From Mesorhizobium sp. LMG 17147 (GTDB lineage: Bacteria; Pseudomonadota; Alphaproteobacteria; Rhizobiales; Rhizobiaceae): a stretch of 64,000 nt of DNA. The notes under the pieces were generated by a model, which made no database searches, had not been told where the DNA came from, and saw only the letters and a program-made list of their open reading frames with translations. The position numbers and the translations under genes were made by a program. Below, in pieces: positions 10,130 to 19,349 of this stretch. Numbering within the stretch: position 1 is the stretch's first letter; each line of letters opens with the position of its first letter. Where the stretch lies: assembly GCF_024297145.1 (NCBI RefSeq), contig NZ_JANCTC010000004.1, positions 1 to 64,000 of the forward strand. The letters are read 5' to 3'.

Positions 10130-11259
10130 TTTCCTTCTCCCCCAACGGTACGAACTTTCTCGTGTTCCCGCAGCCGGTTTACGCCGGCGGTGACGACGAG
10201 GTCGCCCTGGACAAGTCCTTCGCTGATCACGATGCGGTCGGTCTCGTAGCGGGCAACCGAGACCGGCTTGAGCTCCACCGCCGACGAGGCGGACACGACC
10301 CAAACGGCCGGCTTGCCGTCCTTGTCAAACAGCGCGCTGCCTGGCAGCACTATGACTGATGTGCCGCCAATGTCGGCTCGGCCAGCGACGCTTGCGCCGA
10401 AGCGCATTTCGTCGGGCGCATTCTCGATAGCGACCTTCACCTGGAAGGTGCGGGTCGCTGCATCGGCCATGGGCGCAATTTCACGGATGCTGCCGACAGC
10501 CGTGATCGCCGGATTGCTGAGCAGTGAGACGGTGACCTGCGGCAGCCGCTTGCCGTGGGGCGCGTTGGCGAAGGCGGCTTCCGCGATCGAGAACACCGCG
10601 TCGCGGCTCTGGGGATCGGCAACGCGCACCACCATTTGCCCGACATTGACGGACTGGCCGGCTTCTGCGCCGGTGGCAGTGACGATGCCGTCGAACTCCG
10701 CATGCAGTTCAGCGTAGCCGAGCTGGTCCCTGGCCATCTCGAAGGCGATGTTCGCCGATTTCAGCTTGGCCTGTGCCGAGCGCAGATTCTTCAGCGTCGC
10801 GTCATAATTGGCGCGCGTCGTAAAACCCTTGGCGAGCAGCGCGCCGATGCGGGCCTCGGCAGCGCTTGCCTCGACAATCACGGCCTGCGCCGCTGCGACA
10901 TCGGCTTCGGCGCTGGCGAGCCGATTGCGATAGTCCTGGTCTTCGATGCGGGCGAGCACTTCGCCCTTCTTCACCGTCGCGCCGATCTCGGCGAGGCGTT
11001 CTACGAGCTTACCCGAGACGCGAAAACCGAGATCGCTTTCGAGCCGCGGACGTATCTCGCCGATGGCGGTGCGGCTATCCACCTGCGGCGCCGGTTTGAC
11101 CGTCACGGCCTTGACCAACTTCGCTTCCGGAGCGCCCGGCCTTGCGCTCGCGGCCTCGCCTTTGGCGGCGTACCAGGTGACGGCGGCGGCGCAGGCGAGC
11201 GCCGCGAGCCATACGCCGACGACGCCACGTTTCAACCTGCTGTTGGATGCGGCAGTCAT
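10126..11259 (-). CDS. RND efflux periplasmic adaptor (HlyD/AcrA family)
   Basis: 377 residues. One N-terminal membrane anchor (VVGVWLAALACAAAVTWYAA), a barrel-sandwich hybrid/lipoyl domain around residues 70-110 and 190-210 (GFRVSGKLVERLAEIGATVKKGEVLARI), a coiled-coil hairpin rich in alanine between them, and a beta-barrel domain. It links the inner-membrane pump to an outer-membrane channel. AAGGAGA precedes the ATG. It is first of the adaptor-monooxygenase-pump operon and faces away from the MarR-EmrAB operon across about 520 bases. Confidence 0.9.
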   Translation of the reverse strand: MTAASNSRLKRGVVGVWLAALACAAAVTWYAAKGEAASARPGAPEAKLVKAVTVKPAPQVDSRTAIGEIRPRLESDLGFRVSGKLVERLAEIGATVKKGEVLARIEDQDYRNRLASAEADVAAAQAVIVEASAAEARIGALLAKGFTTRANYDATLKNLRSAQAKLKSANIAFEMARDQLGYAELHAEFDGIVTATGAEAGQSVNVGQMVVRVADPQSRDAVFSIAEAAFANAPHGKRLPQVTVSLLSNPAITAVGSIREIAPMADAATRTFQVKVAIENAPDEMRFGASVAGRADIGGTSVIVLPGSALFDKDGKPAVWVVSASSAVELKPVSVARYETDRIVISEGLVQGDLVVTAGVNRLREHEKVRTVGGEGK

Positions 11260-11621
11260 GTTGTCTCCTTCCGTTTGGCGGCCGGCGCCGGAACGGGCGC
11301 GATAGCCGGCAATGATCCTTGGCTGGAGACGGGGCCGGGCGCCTTCGCGAAAACGTGGGTCAATAGGTCCGTTACCAGCACGCTTTCATTCGGCTTTTCG
11401 AGCGCTGAAATCTCGATAGGATTCTGAAAATTTTCCGATGTTTTGGCGACCGACCTGTTTTCGGTACCGGGCATTTCGCGCGTGGAAAGTCGGCCTCGGG
11501 CTTCAGGAAATGCTGCAGCCACGCTGTAGCCAAGTGAAATGGTGCATCGGCGAGTATTCGGATGCGTCCCCTGAAGCGACGCTTCCATGCAACAAAGGCG
11601 CAGCGCGGAAACTGCTCGCAT
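11256..11621 (-). CDS. Doubtful small ORF upstream of RND adaptor
   Basis: An open frame of up to 121 codons whose TGA overlaps the ATG of the adaptor gene (ATGA). The overlap could mean a real leader gene, but the predicted protein has no domain, no clear membrane segment and mixed codon use, and the adaptor has its own good ribosome site. A shorter version would begin at the inner ATG near codon 50. If it is not a gene, 11260-11781 is the long regulatory region between the two efflux operons. Confidence 0.2.
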   Translation of the reverse strand: MRAVSALRLCCMEASLQGTHPNTRRCTISLGYSVAAAFPEARGRLSTREMPGTENRSVAKTSENFQNPIEISALEKPNESVLVTDLLTHVFAKAPGPVSSQGSLPAIAPVPAPAAKRKETT

Positions 11622-11760
11622 TAACGCCAGATCTTGGAGCAGGGCCGGTTTTCCCTAGGTCTGGCCACCGCATCAGACTTTCAGCAATCGCTAACCACGA
11701 TCGCCCTGCACTGACTGCAATGCACATTTGTCACCCTCTGGCACAATCGGGCTCCTTGAA

Positions 11761-11778
11761 TTATGAGCACGCTTATTA
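11761..11778. promoter_or_regulatory. Candidate MarR operator before marR-emrAB
   Basis: Imperfect palindrome TTATGAGC-AC-GCTTATTA (six of eight positions paired), ending 3 bases before the MarR start codon in an AT-rich stretch. It fits an autoregulated MarR operator. The call rests on symmetry and place only. Confidence 0.3.
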
Positions 11779-11781
11779 TAT

Positions 11782-12270
11782 ATGTCGCTCATGGTTTCCG
11801 ACGGCATCGACAGATTGGGCTTTTTGATCCACGACGTGCAGCGCCTGATGCGCAAGCGCTTCGAGGCGCGCGCCAGTGGTTTCGGCCTTTCTTCGGCGCA
11901 ATGGCGGCTTCTGGTACGTGTCGCCAAGGAGGCGGGTGTCGCGCAGGCGCGGCTTGCCGAGCTTCTCGAAATCGAGCCGATCAGCGTCTCGCGTCTTGTC
12001 GATCGAATGGAGGAGGGCGGCTGGATCGAGCGCCGTCCCGACGCAACCGACAGGCGAGTGCGCATGATTTTCCCGACCGCCAAGGCGAACGCGGCCTACG
12101 CCCACGTCAAGAGCCTTGCCGGCGAGGTCTATGAGGAATCGCTCGTCGGCGTTTCGCCGGAAGATCGCCGCGTCCTGGTCAAGGCGCTGGAGATAATGGT
12201 GCAGAATCTTGCAGATGGTGAGACGCCGCCCTCGGAAAAAGTGAAGAATACGGAAGGCGCAGCAGCATGA
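11782..12270 (+). CDS. MarR-family regulator of the EmrAB-like pump
   Basis: 162 residues with a central winged helix: GLSSAQWRLLVRVAKEAG, then ISVSRLVDRMEEGGWIERR and the wing DATDRRVRM. This is the classic MarR layout. The stop TGA overlaps the ATG of the next gene (ATGA), so it is the first cistron of a marR-emrA-emrB operon. It likely represses its own operon and is relieved by a drug-like ligand. It may also act on the divergent RND operon. No Shine-Dalgarno sequence is visible before either ATG (11782 or 11791), so translation may be leaderless or weak. Confidence 0.88.
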   Translation: MSLMVSDGIDRLGFLIHDVQRLMRKRFEARASGFGLSSAQWRLLVRVAKEAGVAQARLAELLEIEPISVSRLVDRMEEGGWIERRPDATDRRVRMIFPTAKANAAYAHVKSLAGEVYEESLVGVSPEDRRVLVKALEIMVQNLADGETPPSEKVKNTEGAAA

Positions 12271-13445
12271 ACGCGGTAGCCAAACTAGATGAGAATGCGG
12301 CCAAGTTGGAGATGGAAGCTCCCGCCAAGCCGGCGGCAGCTCCGGTAACGGTCGCTCCGCAGGTAGCTCCGGCGCCGGTGGTGCCGAAGAAGAAGCGCCG
12401 TGCCGGCCGCTTCCTTTTGATGTTTGTGCTGCCCGCTGCGTTGATCGCCGGCGGCAGCTATGTCTGGGTGACCGGCGGCCGCTATCAGGAGACCGAGAAC
12501 GCCAATCTGCAGCAGGCCAAGGTGTCGATTGCCGCCGATACGGCGGGCCGCATCGTTCAGGTCGACATTTTCGACAACCAGTCTGTCAAGCAGGGCGATG
12601 TGTTGTTCGCCATCGATTCCGAGCCCTACCGGATCGCGTTGGCCCAGGCCGACGCGGCGGTGGCCGGCGCGCGGCTCAATGTCGAGCAACTGCGTGCGGC
12701 CTACAGCCAGGCGCTGGCGCAGGAGAAGTCCGACGAAAGCCAGGTCCAGTACGCGCAGTCGCAATATGACCGCGCCGCCGACCTTGCCCAGAAGGGCATC
12801 AACGCCAAGTCGTCGCTGGACGAAGCCAAGAACGACCTCGACAAGGCCAAGCAGCAGCTGGCCGTAGCCCAGCAGGGGATCGTCAGCGCCAAGGCGGCAC
12901 TTGGCGGCAATCCCGACATCGAAACCGACAAGCATCCGACAGTAATGGCGGCGCTCGCCGCACGCGACAAGGCGGCCTACGATCTGGTCCAGACCAAGGT
13001 CAAGGCGCCTGCCGACGGCATCATCAGCCAGGCCGCTTCGTTCAAGGTCGGCCAGTATGTCGGTTCGGGCACGCCGCTGTTTTCGCTGGTCGAGACCGGC
13101 GACACCTGGGTCGACGCCAATTTCAAGGAAACCCAGCTCACCAACATGAAGCCAGGCCAGAAGGCCGAAATCGTAGTCGATACCTATCCGGGCAAGACCT
13201 TCGAAGCCACCGTCAAGGCGATCGGCGCCGGCACCGGGGCCGAGTTCTCGCTGCTGCCTGCGCAGAACGCCACCGGCAACTGGGTCAAGGTCACACAGCG
13301 CATTCCGGTCCGCCTGGAACTGGCCGATGCCGACGCCAAGGCGGCGCTGCGCACCGGCATGAGCGCTACGGTCACGGTGGACACCGGCGTTTCCCGCGGG
13401 CTGCCGAGCATTTTCCGCGGCGCCACGGCAGGCGAGGCCAAGTAA
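12267..13445 (+). CDS. emrA: EmrA-like membrane fusion protein (HlyD family)
   Basis: 392 residues. A cytoplasmic Pro/Ala-rich N-terminus, a single membrane segment at about residues 49-67 (RFLLMFVLPAALIAGG), a biotinyl/lipoyl-like domain (SIAADTAGRIVQVDIFDNQSV), a long alpha-helical hairpin (residues 120-220), and a beta-barrel (GDTWVDANFKETQLTNMKPG). The last motif is typical of EmrA-type adaptors for DHA2 exporters. Translationally coupled to the upstream MarR gene. It pairs with the 14-TM exporter at 13746. Confidence 0.92.
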   Translation: MNAVAKLDENAAKLEMEAPAKPAAAPVTVAPQVAPAPVVPKKKRRAGRFLLMFVLPAALIAGGSYVWVTGGRYQETENANLQQAKVSIAADTAGRIVQVDIFDNQSVKQGDVLFAIDSEPYRIALAQADAAVAGARLNVEQLRAAYSQALAQEKSDESQVQYAQSQYDRAADLAQKGINAKSSLDEAKNDLDKAKQQLAVAQQGIVSAKAALGGNPDIETDKHPTVMAALAARDKAAYDLVQTKVKAPADGIISQAASFKVGQYVGSGTPLFSLVETGDTWVDANFKETQLTNMKPGQKAEIVVDTYPGKTFEATVKAIGAGTGAEFSLLPAQNATGNWVKVTQRIPVRLELADADAKAALRTGMSATVTVDTGVSRGLPSIFRGATAGEAK

Positions 13446-13745
13446 GGAGGCCGAACAGCGGCCGCATAGCAAACGGCGAGATGGATGCAGGATTGGTCCG
13501 AAGGAGGCGCAGGAAAAGTTGAATGCGTAAACGGGCTGCGCTGTAGCCTGCCTGAGCAACTCCGCGCAGGATCTTCGGTCCTCAGGTTTCCGGGCGGCAG
13601 GCGCCCGCTTGTCGAGACGCTCAGTTGATGTAACCCCCACATCGATGCTCGCGTCCCACCGCGATGAGGGTCTCTCTGCAGCGAGGGCCTCGCCGTCCGG
13701 AAACCCAATGTACACGTTTTTGTTACCTGCTGGAAGTTTGACGTC
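13446..13745 (+). other. 300-base spacer between emrA-like and emrB-like genes
   Basis: No credible gene. It contains a short hairpin (CGGGCG, 5-base loop, CGCCCG, near 13588-13604) without a T-run, and GGAAG just before the next start. Such a long gap is unusual between emrA and emrB, which normally abut; it may hold a processing site or an internal promoter, but none is clear. Confidence 0.4.
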
Positions 13746-15281
13746 ATGAGCAGCCCAGAATCCTTTCGCGAAGTACCGCACCGCGGCCTGATCACAGTCG
13801 CGCTCATGCTTGCGACGATCATGCAGGCGCTCGACACGACGATCGCCAACGTTGCGCTGCCGACCATGACCGGCGATCTCGGCGCCTCCCCCGACAACAT
13901 CAACTGGGTGCTGACCTCCTACATCGTTGCCGCCGCGATCATGACGCCGGTGACCGGCTGGCTTGCCGACCGCTTCGGTCGCAAGGAGTTGTTCCTGACG
14001 GCCGTGGTCGGCTTCACCGTCTTCTCCATGCTGTGCGGCATCGCCTGGAGCCTGGAGACCATCGTTTTGTTCCGGCTCATGCAAGGCGTGTTCGGCGCCG
14101 CCATCGTGCCGCTGTCGCAGACCTTCCTGCTCGACATCAACCCTAGGGAACGCCACGGCCAAGCCATGGCCATCTGGGGCGCCGGCATCATGCTGGGACC
14201 GATCCTTGGCCCGACGCTGGGTGGCTGGCTGACCGAGAACTTCAACTGGCGCTGGGTGTTCTTCATCAACCTGCCGGTCGGCATCATCGCCTTCCTCGGC
14301 ATGGCGGCGTATCTTCCCAGCGTCGCCCGGCGGGTGCGCAGCTTCGATTTCTTCGGCTTCACCATGCTCTCGCTCGGTGTCGGCGCGCTGCAGCTGATGC
14401 TCGATCGCGGCGGCGAGGTCGACTGGTTTTCCTCGATCGAGATATGGATCGAGCTCGGTCTTTCCATCACCGGCTTCTGGGTGTTCACCATTCATACATT
14501 GACGGCCGAGCACCCCTTTATCGACCCGAAGATCTTCCTCGATCGCAATTTCGTCACCGGGCTGGCGTTCATCTTTGTCATGGGCGTGCTCATCTTGGCG
14601 AGCATGTCGCTGCTGCCGCCAATGCTGTCGACCATCTTCGGCTATCCGACCCTCACCATCGGCATTGTCCTGGGGCCGCGTGGTGTCGGCACGATGATCG
14701 CGATGCTGTTCGTCGGGCGGATCATGCACAGGATCGATGCCAGGATCCTCGTCGTCATCGGCTTCCTGCTGACCGCGCAGTCGCTCTACACGATGTCCAG
14801 CTTCTCGCCGCAGATGGACGACTGGCTGATCCTCAGTTCCGGCGTCATCCAGGGCCTGGGAATGGGCATGGTGTTCGTGCCGCTCTCGACCGTAGCCTTC
14901 GCCACGCTCGACGCACGCTTCCGCACCGATGCCACGGCGTTGTTCAGCCTGGTGCGCAATCTTGGCTCGTCGATCGGCGTGTCGGTGGTGACGGTTTTGC
15001 TGGTACGCAACACGCAGATCAACCATGCCGAGCTTTCGGCCTACATCAACCCGTTCAATCCCAACCTCTGGGCGGCATCGCCGGCAGCGGCGGGCGGCGA
15101 TCCGACGGCGCTGTCGCTGATGGATCGCATGGTCAATGTCCAGGCGATGATGATCTCCTACGTCAATGACTTCAAGCTGCTGATGATGATGACGCTGCTT
15201 GCCATTCCGTTTGTTTTCCTGCTGCGCAAGCCAAAGGCCGCGCCGCCCGCCGGTGGGGCGCCTGCCGCGCATATGGACTAA
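13746..15281 (+). CDS. emrB: EmrB-like DHA2 multidrug exporter (MFS, 14 TM)
   Basis: 511 residues, the usual size of DHA2 drug:proton antiporters. Motif D1 LDTTIANVALPTM is in TM1 and motif A GWLADRFGRKELF after TM2. Motif C with the antiporter pattern is near GIMLGPILGPTLGGWLTENFNWRWVFFINLPVG. About 14 hydrophobic helices are visible. It works with the EmrA-like adaptor upstream to export hydrophobic toxins across both membranes. The start ATG at 13746 has a GGAAG site 9 bases upstream. Confidence 0.92.
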   Translation: MSSPESFREVPHRGLITVALMLATIMQALDTTIANVALPTMTGDLGASPDNINWVLTSYIVAAAIMTPVTGWLADRFGRKELFLTAVVGFTVFSMLCGIAWSLETIVLFRLMQGVFGAAIVPLSQTFLLDINPRERHGQAMAIWGAGIMLGPILGPTLGGWLTENFNWRWVFFINLPVGIIAFLGMAAYLPSVARRVRSFDFFGFTMLSLGVGALQLMLDRGGEVDWFSSIEIWIELGLSITGFWVFTIHTLTAEHPFIDPKIFLDRNFVTGLAFIFVMGVLILASMSLLPPMLSTIFGYPTLTIGIVLGPRGVGTMIAMLFVGRIMHRIDARILVVIGFLLTAQSLYTMSSFSPQMDDWLILSSGVIQGLGMGMVFVPLSTVAFATLDARFRTDATALFSLVRNLGSSIGVSVVTVLLVRNTQINHAELSAYINPFNPNLWAASPAAAGGDPTALSLMDRMVNVQAMMISYVNDFKLLMMMTLLAIPFVFLLRKPKAAPPAGGAPAAHMD

Positions 15282-15455
15282 GCCTCAGGGCTTACGGCAA
15301 CCGCGACCGGCACGAGGCTTCCGTTGGCTGTCCCGGTCGCGTGGCGTTAAGCCAGGTTCACCTGCCATTAGTATATCCGGACCAATATGCACTCGCTTTT
15401 GGGTTGAAGGCGAGCCTCCACTGCTTGCCTCAAGCATCAGCGGGAGGAATTGTGT

Positions 15456-18143
15456 TTGGCCACGAAATCATCCAGGCAAATCGCCGCAGCGCCCGAGTCC
15501 GCCGATCTGACGACGCTGGCAAAACTGGCGACTACCTCGTACGAAGTCCTCGAGCGCGAACTTCGTGCCACGATTGCGGCACTTCAGGACCAGGCACTGC
15601 GGTTCCAGACCGCGATAGAGAACATCTCGCAAGGTATCTGTTTCTTTGACGCCGATGAACGGCTGATCCTGTGCAACCGACGCTACGCGGAAATCTATCG
15701 CCTTGCACCGGAGCAATTGCAGCCGGGTGTGGCGCTGCGCGAAATCGTCGAGCGGCGCGTCGCTGTCGGGACCTCGGCAATGAATGCGGACGCCTATCTG
15801 GGGTTGGCCCGGGCAGTCAATTCGGGCACGGCTTCGGGGAACTGGACAGCCGAGCTCGCCGATGGCCGGACAATTCAGGTCTGCCATCAACCGATGCCTG
15901 ACGGCGGCTGGGTGGCCACGCACGAGGACATCAGCGAGCTCAGCGCCAATCGCTTGGTCGTTGACGAGCGTATCTCCTTGCAGACGCTGATCGACCTGGT
16001 GCCTGACTACATGTGGGTGAAGGACACCGAGAGCCGCTTCGTCGTCGCGAACCGAGCCATTGCGTCCGATAGCGGTCGGGACAGTACGAGCGACATGATC
16101 GGTCTGAGCGACTTCGACCTTCATGCGCCGGAACTTGCGCAGAAGTTTCGCCATATCGAGCAGCAACTGATGCGCGACGGACAACCGATGATCGACGAGG
16201 AAGAGTTCGTCATCGATGCGTCAGGCACCGGAAAATGGTTCCTGTCGACGAAACTGCCGTTGCGCAACGTTCAAAACAACATTTTCGGCCTCGTCGGCAT
16301 TGCCCGCGACATCACTGCGCGCAAGCAGGCCGAAATCCTGCGCGACGGGCAGGCGCATATCCTCGAGATGATCGCAAAGAGCGCTCCCCTCGAAGATGTG
16401 CTCGAGCGGCTCATGCGTCTGGTCGAATCCCAACTGGCGGGGATATTCGGTTCGGTCTTGCTGCTCGACAAGGATGGCAGCCACTTGCGTCACGCCGCCG
16501 CGCCCAGCCTGGCGAGAGACTACACCGACGCCGTCGACGGCGCCGCGGTCGGCCCCGGAGCAGGGTCTTGCGGAACCGCAGTCTATCGGCGCGAGCCGGT
16601 GATCGTCGCTGACATCATGCACGATCCGCTTTGGCAGGATTATCGCGAACTCGCGCGGCCGCACGGTTTGCGTTCATGCTGGTCGACCCCGATCCTGTCG
16701 CATCAGGGCGCCGTGCTTGGCGTCTTTGCGATGTATTCGATGACGGTGCGCGAACCGACCGAGGCCGAGACTCGCCTCATCGATTTCACCACGCGCATCG
16801 CCGGGATCGCCATCGAACGCAAACAGGCGGAAGACCGGATCCACTTCATGGCCAACCATGACGTGCTGACCGGGCTTCCCAATCGCGCCTTGTTGGAGGA
16901 TCGGCTTTCACAGGCGGTCTTGTACGCCCAGCGATACGATCGCTGGGTGACGGTGGTGTTCATCGATCTGGACAATTTCAAATTCATCAACGACACGCTC
17001 GGCCACAATGCCGGCGACGAGCTTCTGAAGACCGTCGCTAGCCGCATGGTCGACTGCGTAAGGGCGACCGATACCGTCGTGCGGCTTGGCGGTGACGAAT
17101 TCGTCATCGTGCTGTTCGACCAGCCGGCGAACGTCGATCTCGTTTCCGAGACGTTGCAAAAGCTCAGGGCTGCACTCGCCGAGCCGGTTCGGCTCGGAGC
17201 ACATCTGGTGCGGGCGACGGCCAGCATCGGCATTGCCAACTATCCCAAGGATGGAACGGATCCCGATACGCTGCTGGCAAATGCCGATGCGGCCATGTAT
17301 CGCGCCAAGGAGTTCGGCCGCGACAATTTCCAGTTTTACGCTCCGGAGTTCAACACCAGGGCGCATGAAAAATTCGTGCTTCAGGAAGAGTTGCGAAACG
17401 CCTTGGCGCGTTCGGAATTCACGCTGCTCTACCAGCCGCAAGTGGACCTTCGGTCAGGTCGGGTTTTTGCGGTCGAGGCGCTGATACGCTGGAACCATCC
17501 AACGCTTGGCACGGTAATGCCGACGATGTTCATCCCGACCGCCGAGGAGACAGGTCTGATCGTACCGATCGGCGACTGGGTTCTGCATGAGGCGTGCCGG
17601 CAGAACAAAGCCTGGCAAGACGCGGGACTGCCGCCCTTGACCGTTTGCGTGAATGTGTCGGCGCGGCAATTCAGGGAGCGCAACCTGATCGATCGCATCG
17701 TCAGCGCGCTGAAGGACAGCGGCCTGGAGCCCAGGTATCTCGAGCTGGAGGTGACCGAGAGCCTGATCATGCAGGATATCGAGCTGGCGGTCGCCACCAT
17801 GAACGCTCTGCAAAGCCTGGGTGTCCAGATCTCGATCGATGATTTCGGCACCGGCTATTCCAGCCTCAGCGCACTGAAGACCTTTCCCGTGGCGCGGCTG
17901 AAGATCGACAAGTCCTTCATCAAGGATCTCGCCGCCGACGAGAACGATCAGGCCGTGGCCAGCGCGGTGATTTCATTGGGGCAAAATCTCAACCTGAGGG
18001 TCATCGCCGAGGGCGTTGAGACAGATGATCAGGTTGCTTTCCTGCGCAGGAACAATTGCGACGAAATGCAGGGCTATCATTTCAGCAGGCCGGTTTGCGC
18101 GCAGGACATCGAGGAATTGCTCGGCGGCGGCCGCAAAGACTGA
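15456..18143 (+). CDS. PAS-PAS-GAF-GGDEF-EAL cyclic-di-GMP enzyme
   Basis: About 895 residues. Two PAS domains (about 45-160 and 165-290), a GAF domain (about 300-450, with GAGSCGTAVYRREPVIV), GGDEF (about 460-620) and EAL (about 630-885). The diguanylate cyclase signature GGDEF is intact at residues 545-549, with the inhibitory RxxD site (RATD) five residues before. The EAL signature (674-676) and DDFGTGYSS are intact as well, so both synthesis and breakdown of c-di-GMP are possible. TTG at 15456 is the best start: GGGAGG lies 8 bases upstream; TTG at 15450 is too close. There is no membrane segment, so it is a cytosolic sensor, and it stands alone. Confidence 0.92.
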   Translation: MATKSSRQIAAAPESADLTTLAKLATTSYEVLERELRATIAALQDQALRFQTAIENISQGICFFDADERLILCNRRYAEIYRLAPEQLQPGVALREIVERRVAVGTSAMNADAYLGLARAVNSGTASGNWTAELADGRTIQVCHQPMPDGGWVATHEDISELSANRLVVDERISLQTLIDLVPDYMWVKDTESRFVVANRAIASDSGRDSTSDMIGLSDFDLHAPELAQKFRHIEQQLMRDGQPMIDEEEFVIDASGTGKWFLSTKLPLRNVQNNIFGLVGIARDITARKQAEILRDGQAHILEMIAKSAPLEDVLERLMRLVESQLAGIFGSVLLLDKDGSHLRHAAAPSLARDYTDAVDGAAVGPGAGSCGTAVYRREPVIVADIMHDPLWQDYRELARPHGLRSCWSTPILSHQGAVLGVFAMYSMTVREPTEAETRLIDFTTRIAGIAIERKQAEDRIHFMANHDVLTGLPNRALLEDRLSQAVLYAQRYDRWVTVVFIDLDNFKFINDTLGHNAGDELLKTVASRMVDCVRATDTVVRLGGDEFVIVLFDQPANVDLVSETLQKLRAALAEPVRLGAHLVRATASIGIANYPKDGTDPDTLLANADAAMYRAKEFGRDNFQFYAPEFNTRAHEKFVLQEELRNALARSEFTLLYQPQVDLRSGRVFAVEALIRWNHPTLGTVMPTMFIPTAEETGLIVPIGDWVLHEACRQNKAWQDAGLPPLTVCVNVSARQFRERNLIDRIVSALKDSGLEPRYLELEVTESLIMQDIELAVATMNALQSLGVQISIDDFGTGYSSLSALKTFPVARLKIDKSFIKDLAADENDQAVASAVISLGQNLNLRVIAEGVETDDQVAFLRRNNCDEMQGYHFSRPVCAQDIEELLGGGRKD

Positions 18144-18186
18144 CGGATCGGTCGCCAGCAGGCTTCCGCCGACCAAATGGCGGATG

Positions 18187-18702
18187 TTATCTGCCGAGCA
18201 CAAGGCACCAGTAGCGAAGCGTGCTGTCGCGGCCGTCGCGCACGTAAGCGAGACCGAAGCGGGTGAAGCGCGGGTCGAGCATGTTGCGGCGGTGGCCTGG
18301 CGAATGCACCCAGATATCAAACAGCTTCTGTTGGTCGAAGCGGCCTTCGGCGATGTTTTCGGCGGCAGCGCCGGCAATGCCATTGTCTTTGACGCGCGAG
18401 GCAAAGTCCTTGCCCCAGCCGGTGGTGTGGTTCATTCGGCGGCCGCGCGCCATATAGCCGGCCTGCTGCAGCGCTGCCTGCTCGAGCTGCGCATCGGGGA
18501 CAAGCGGCCCGAGACCCGCCGAAGCGCGGATGCCGGCCAGCGTGCCAGCGGCGGAGGCAGAGACACCGGCGGCTTCGCCAGTGGGCAGCACGGTGGCGCA
18601 GGCGACGAGCCCGGCAAGAGCGCCAAGGCCGGCAGCTCTGAGCAGCACGCGCCTGCTTAGGCTTGGTTGGGCCCCATAATTTTCGATTTTCATAACGGTC
18701 AT
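18187..18702 (-). CDS. CAP/SCP domain lipoprotein
   Basis: 171 residues. The N-terminus SRRVLLRAAGLGALAGLVAC joins a twin-arginine-like pair to a lipobox (LVAC), so it is likely a lipoprotein, possibly Tat-exported. The rest is a CAP (cysteine-rich secretory/PR-1) domain: MNHTTGWGKDFASRVKDNG, AENIAEG, WVHSPGHRRNMLDPRFTRFGLA. The two histidines and the glutamate typical of the CAP cavity are present. The function of bacterial CAP proteins is poorly known. It converges on the GGDEF-EAL gene with a 43-base gap. The start could be ATG 18702 or 18693. Confidence 0.85.
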   Translation of the reverse strand: MTVMKIENYGAQPSLSRRVLLRAAGLGALAGLVACATVLPTGEAAGVSASAAGTLAGIRASAGLGPLVPDAQLEQAALQQAGYMARGRRMNHTTGWGKDFASRVKDNGIAGAAAENIAEGRFDQQKLFDIWVHSPGHRRNMLDPRFTRFGLAYVRDGRDSTLRYWCLVLGR

Positions 18703-18831
18703 GCCCGCCTGACATAAGCGCGATCATGGCTTTTGCCGGGCAGGGCGGTGAAAATGCGTGATGATGGTTTCCGGCTCGATACCAGTCGGGCATTCACGGA
18801 CAGACAGTTTCTTTGCCCAATCTCTGCGGCT

Positions 18832-19287
18832 TCACGAGCGCTGGCGAGGTATCCTCGGTTGCAAATTTTCTCTGGGGGATATCGCTTGCAGTGACGACCG
18901 GAGCGATTCGTACGCCTGAGCACCAAGCAGCCTCCGGTATTGGTCTTCGAGACGCTGATTGAAATCGTGGACGATCCGGATAACCGCAAGCGCCGCGTCA
19001 GTTGCAACGATTAATTTGGCCCGTCGGTCGTTCGGATCATGCGAGCGCCGAACATAACCGAGGCGCTCCAGTTCATCGATCAACTCACCCATCGATGCTT
19101 TGCCAATGCCCGCTCGCTCCGCGAGGATGCTGGGTCGGGTTCCTTCCGCGTCGATGTTGGCGAATACAGCGCCGTGTTTGGGCTTGATTGCCGAATGGCC
19201 GCTCTCCCGGAGAACCTGGACCAAAGCGCTCGCCGACGATTGATAAGCATAGAGAAGCAGAGACTGCGTGTATGGCTGATTATCCAT
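18832..19287 (-). CDS. MarR-family regulator
   Basis: 151 residues with the winged helix ILAERAGIGKASMGELIDELERLGYV and the wing SHDPNDRRAKLIVAT, a normal MarR size and layout. GGAAAG lies directly before the ATG. It diverges from a SnoaL-like gene across 62 bases that hold a perfect 7-3-7 palindrome, so it most likely represses itself and that neighbour. The ligand is unknown. Confidence 0.88.
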   Translation of the reverse strand: MDNQPYTQSLLLYAYQSSASALVQVLRESGHSAIKPKHGAVFANIDAEGTRPSILAERAGIGKASMGELIDELERLGYVRRSHDPNDRRAKLIVATDAALAVIRIVHDFNQRLEDQYRRLLGAQAYESLRSSLQAISPRENLQPRIPRQRS

Positions 19288-19298
19288 CTTTCCAAACT

Positions 19299-19334
19299 TA
19301 TATGGTACCCATATAGTATGGCAACCGAACCATA
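19299..19334. promoter_or_regulatory. Operator region between marR and SnoaL-like gene
   Basis: A perfect inverted repeat TATATGG-TAC-CCATATA (19299-19315) is followed by a second, looser pair TATGG-N8-CCATA (19317-19334). Both share the half-site TATGG. They lie between the two divergent start codons, so one regulator could cover both promoters. Binding by the neighbouring MarR protein is inferred. Confidence 0.6.
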
Positions 19335-19349
19335 TGACAGGAGGTCAGC

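Noticed and set aside
12285..15272. Very long open frame on the reverse strand across emrA and emrB
   Set aside because: It is the antisense shadow of two clear transporter genes, has low-complexity His/Arg/Asp-rich translation, and has no ribosome site or domain.
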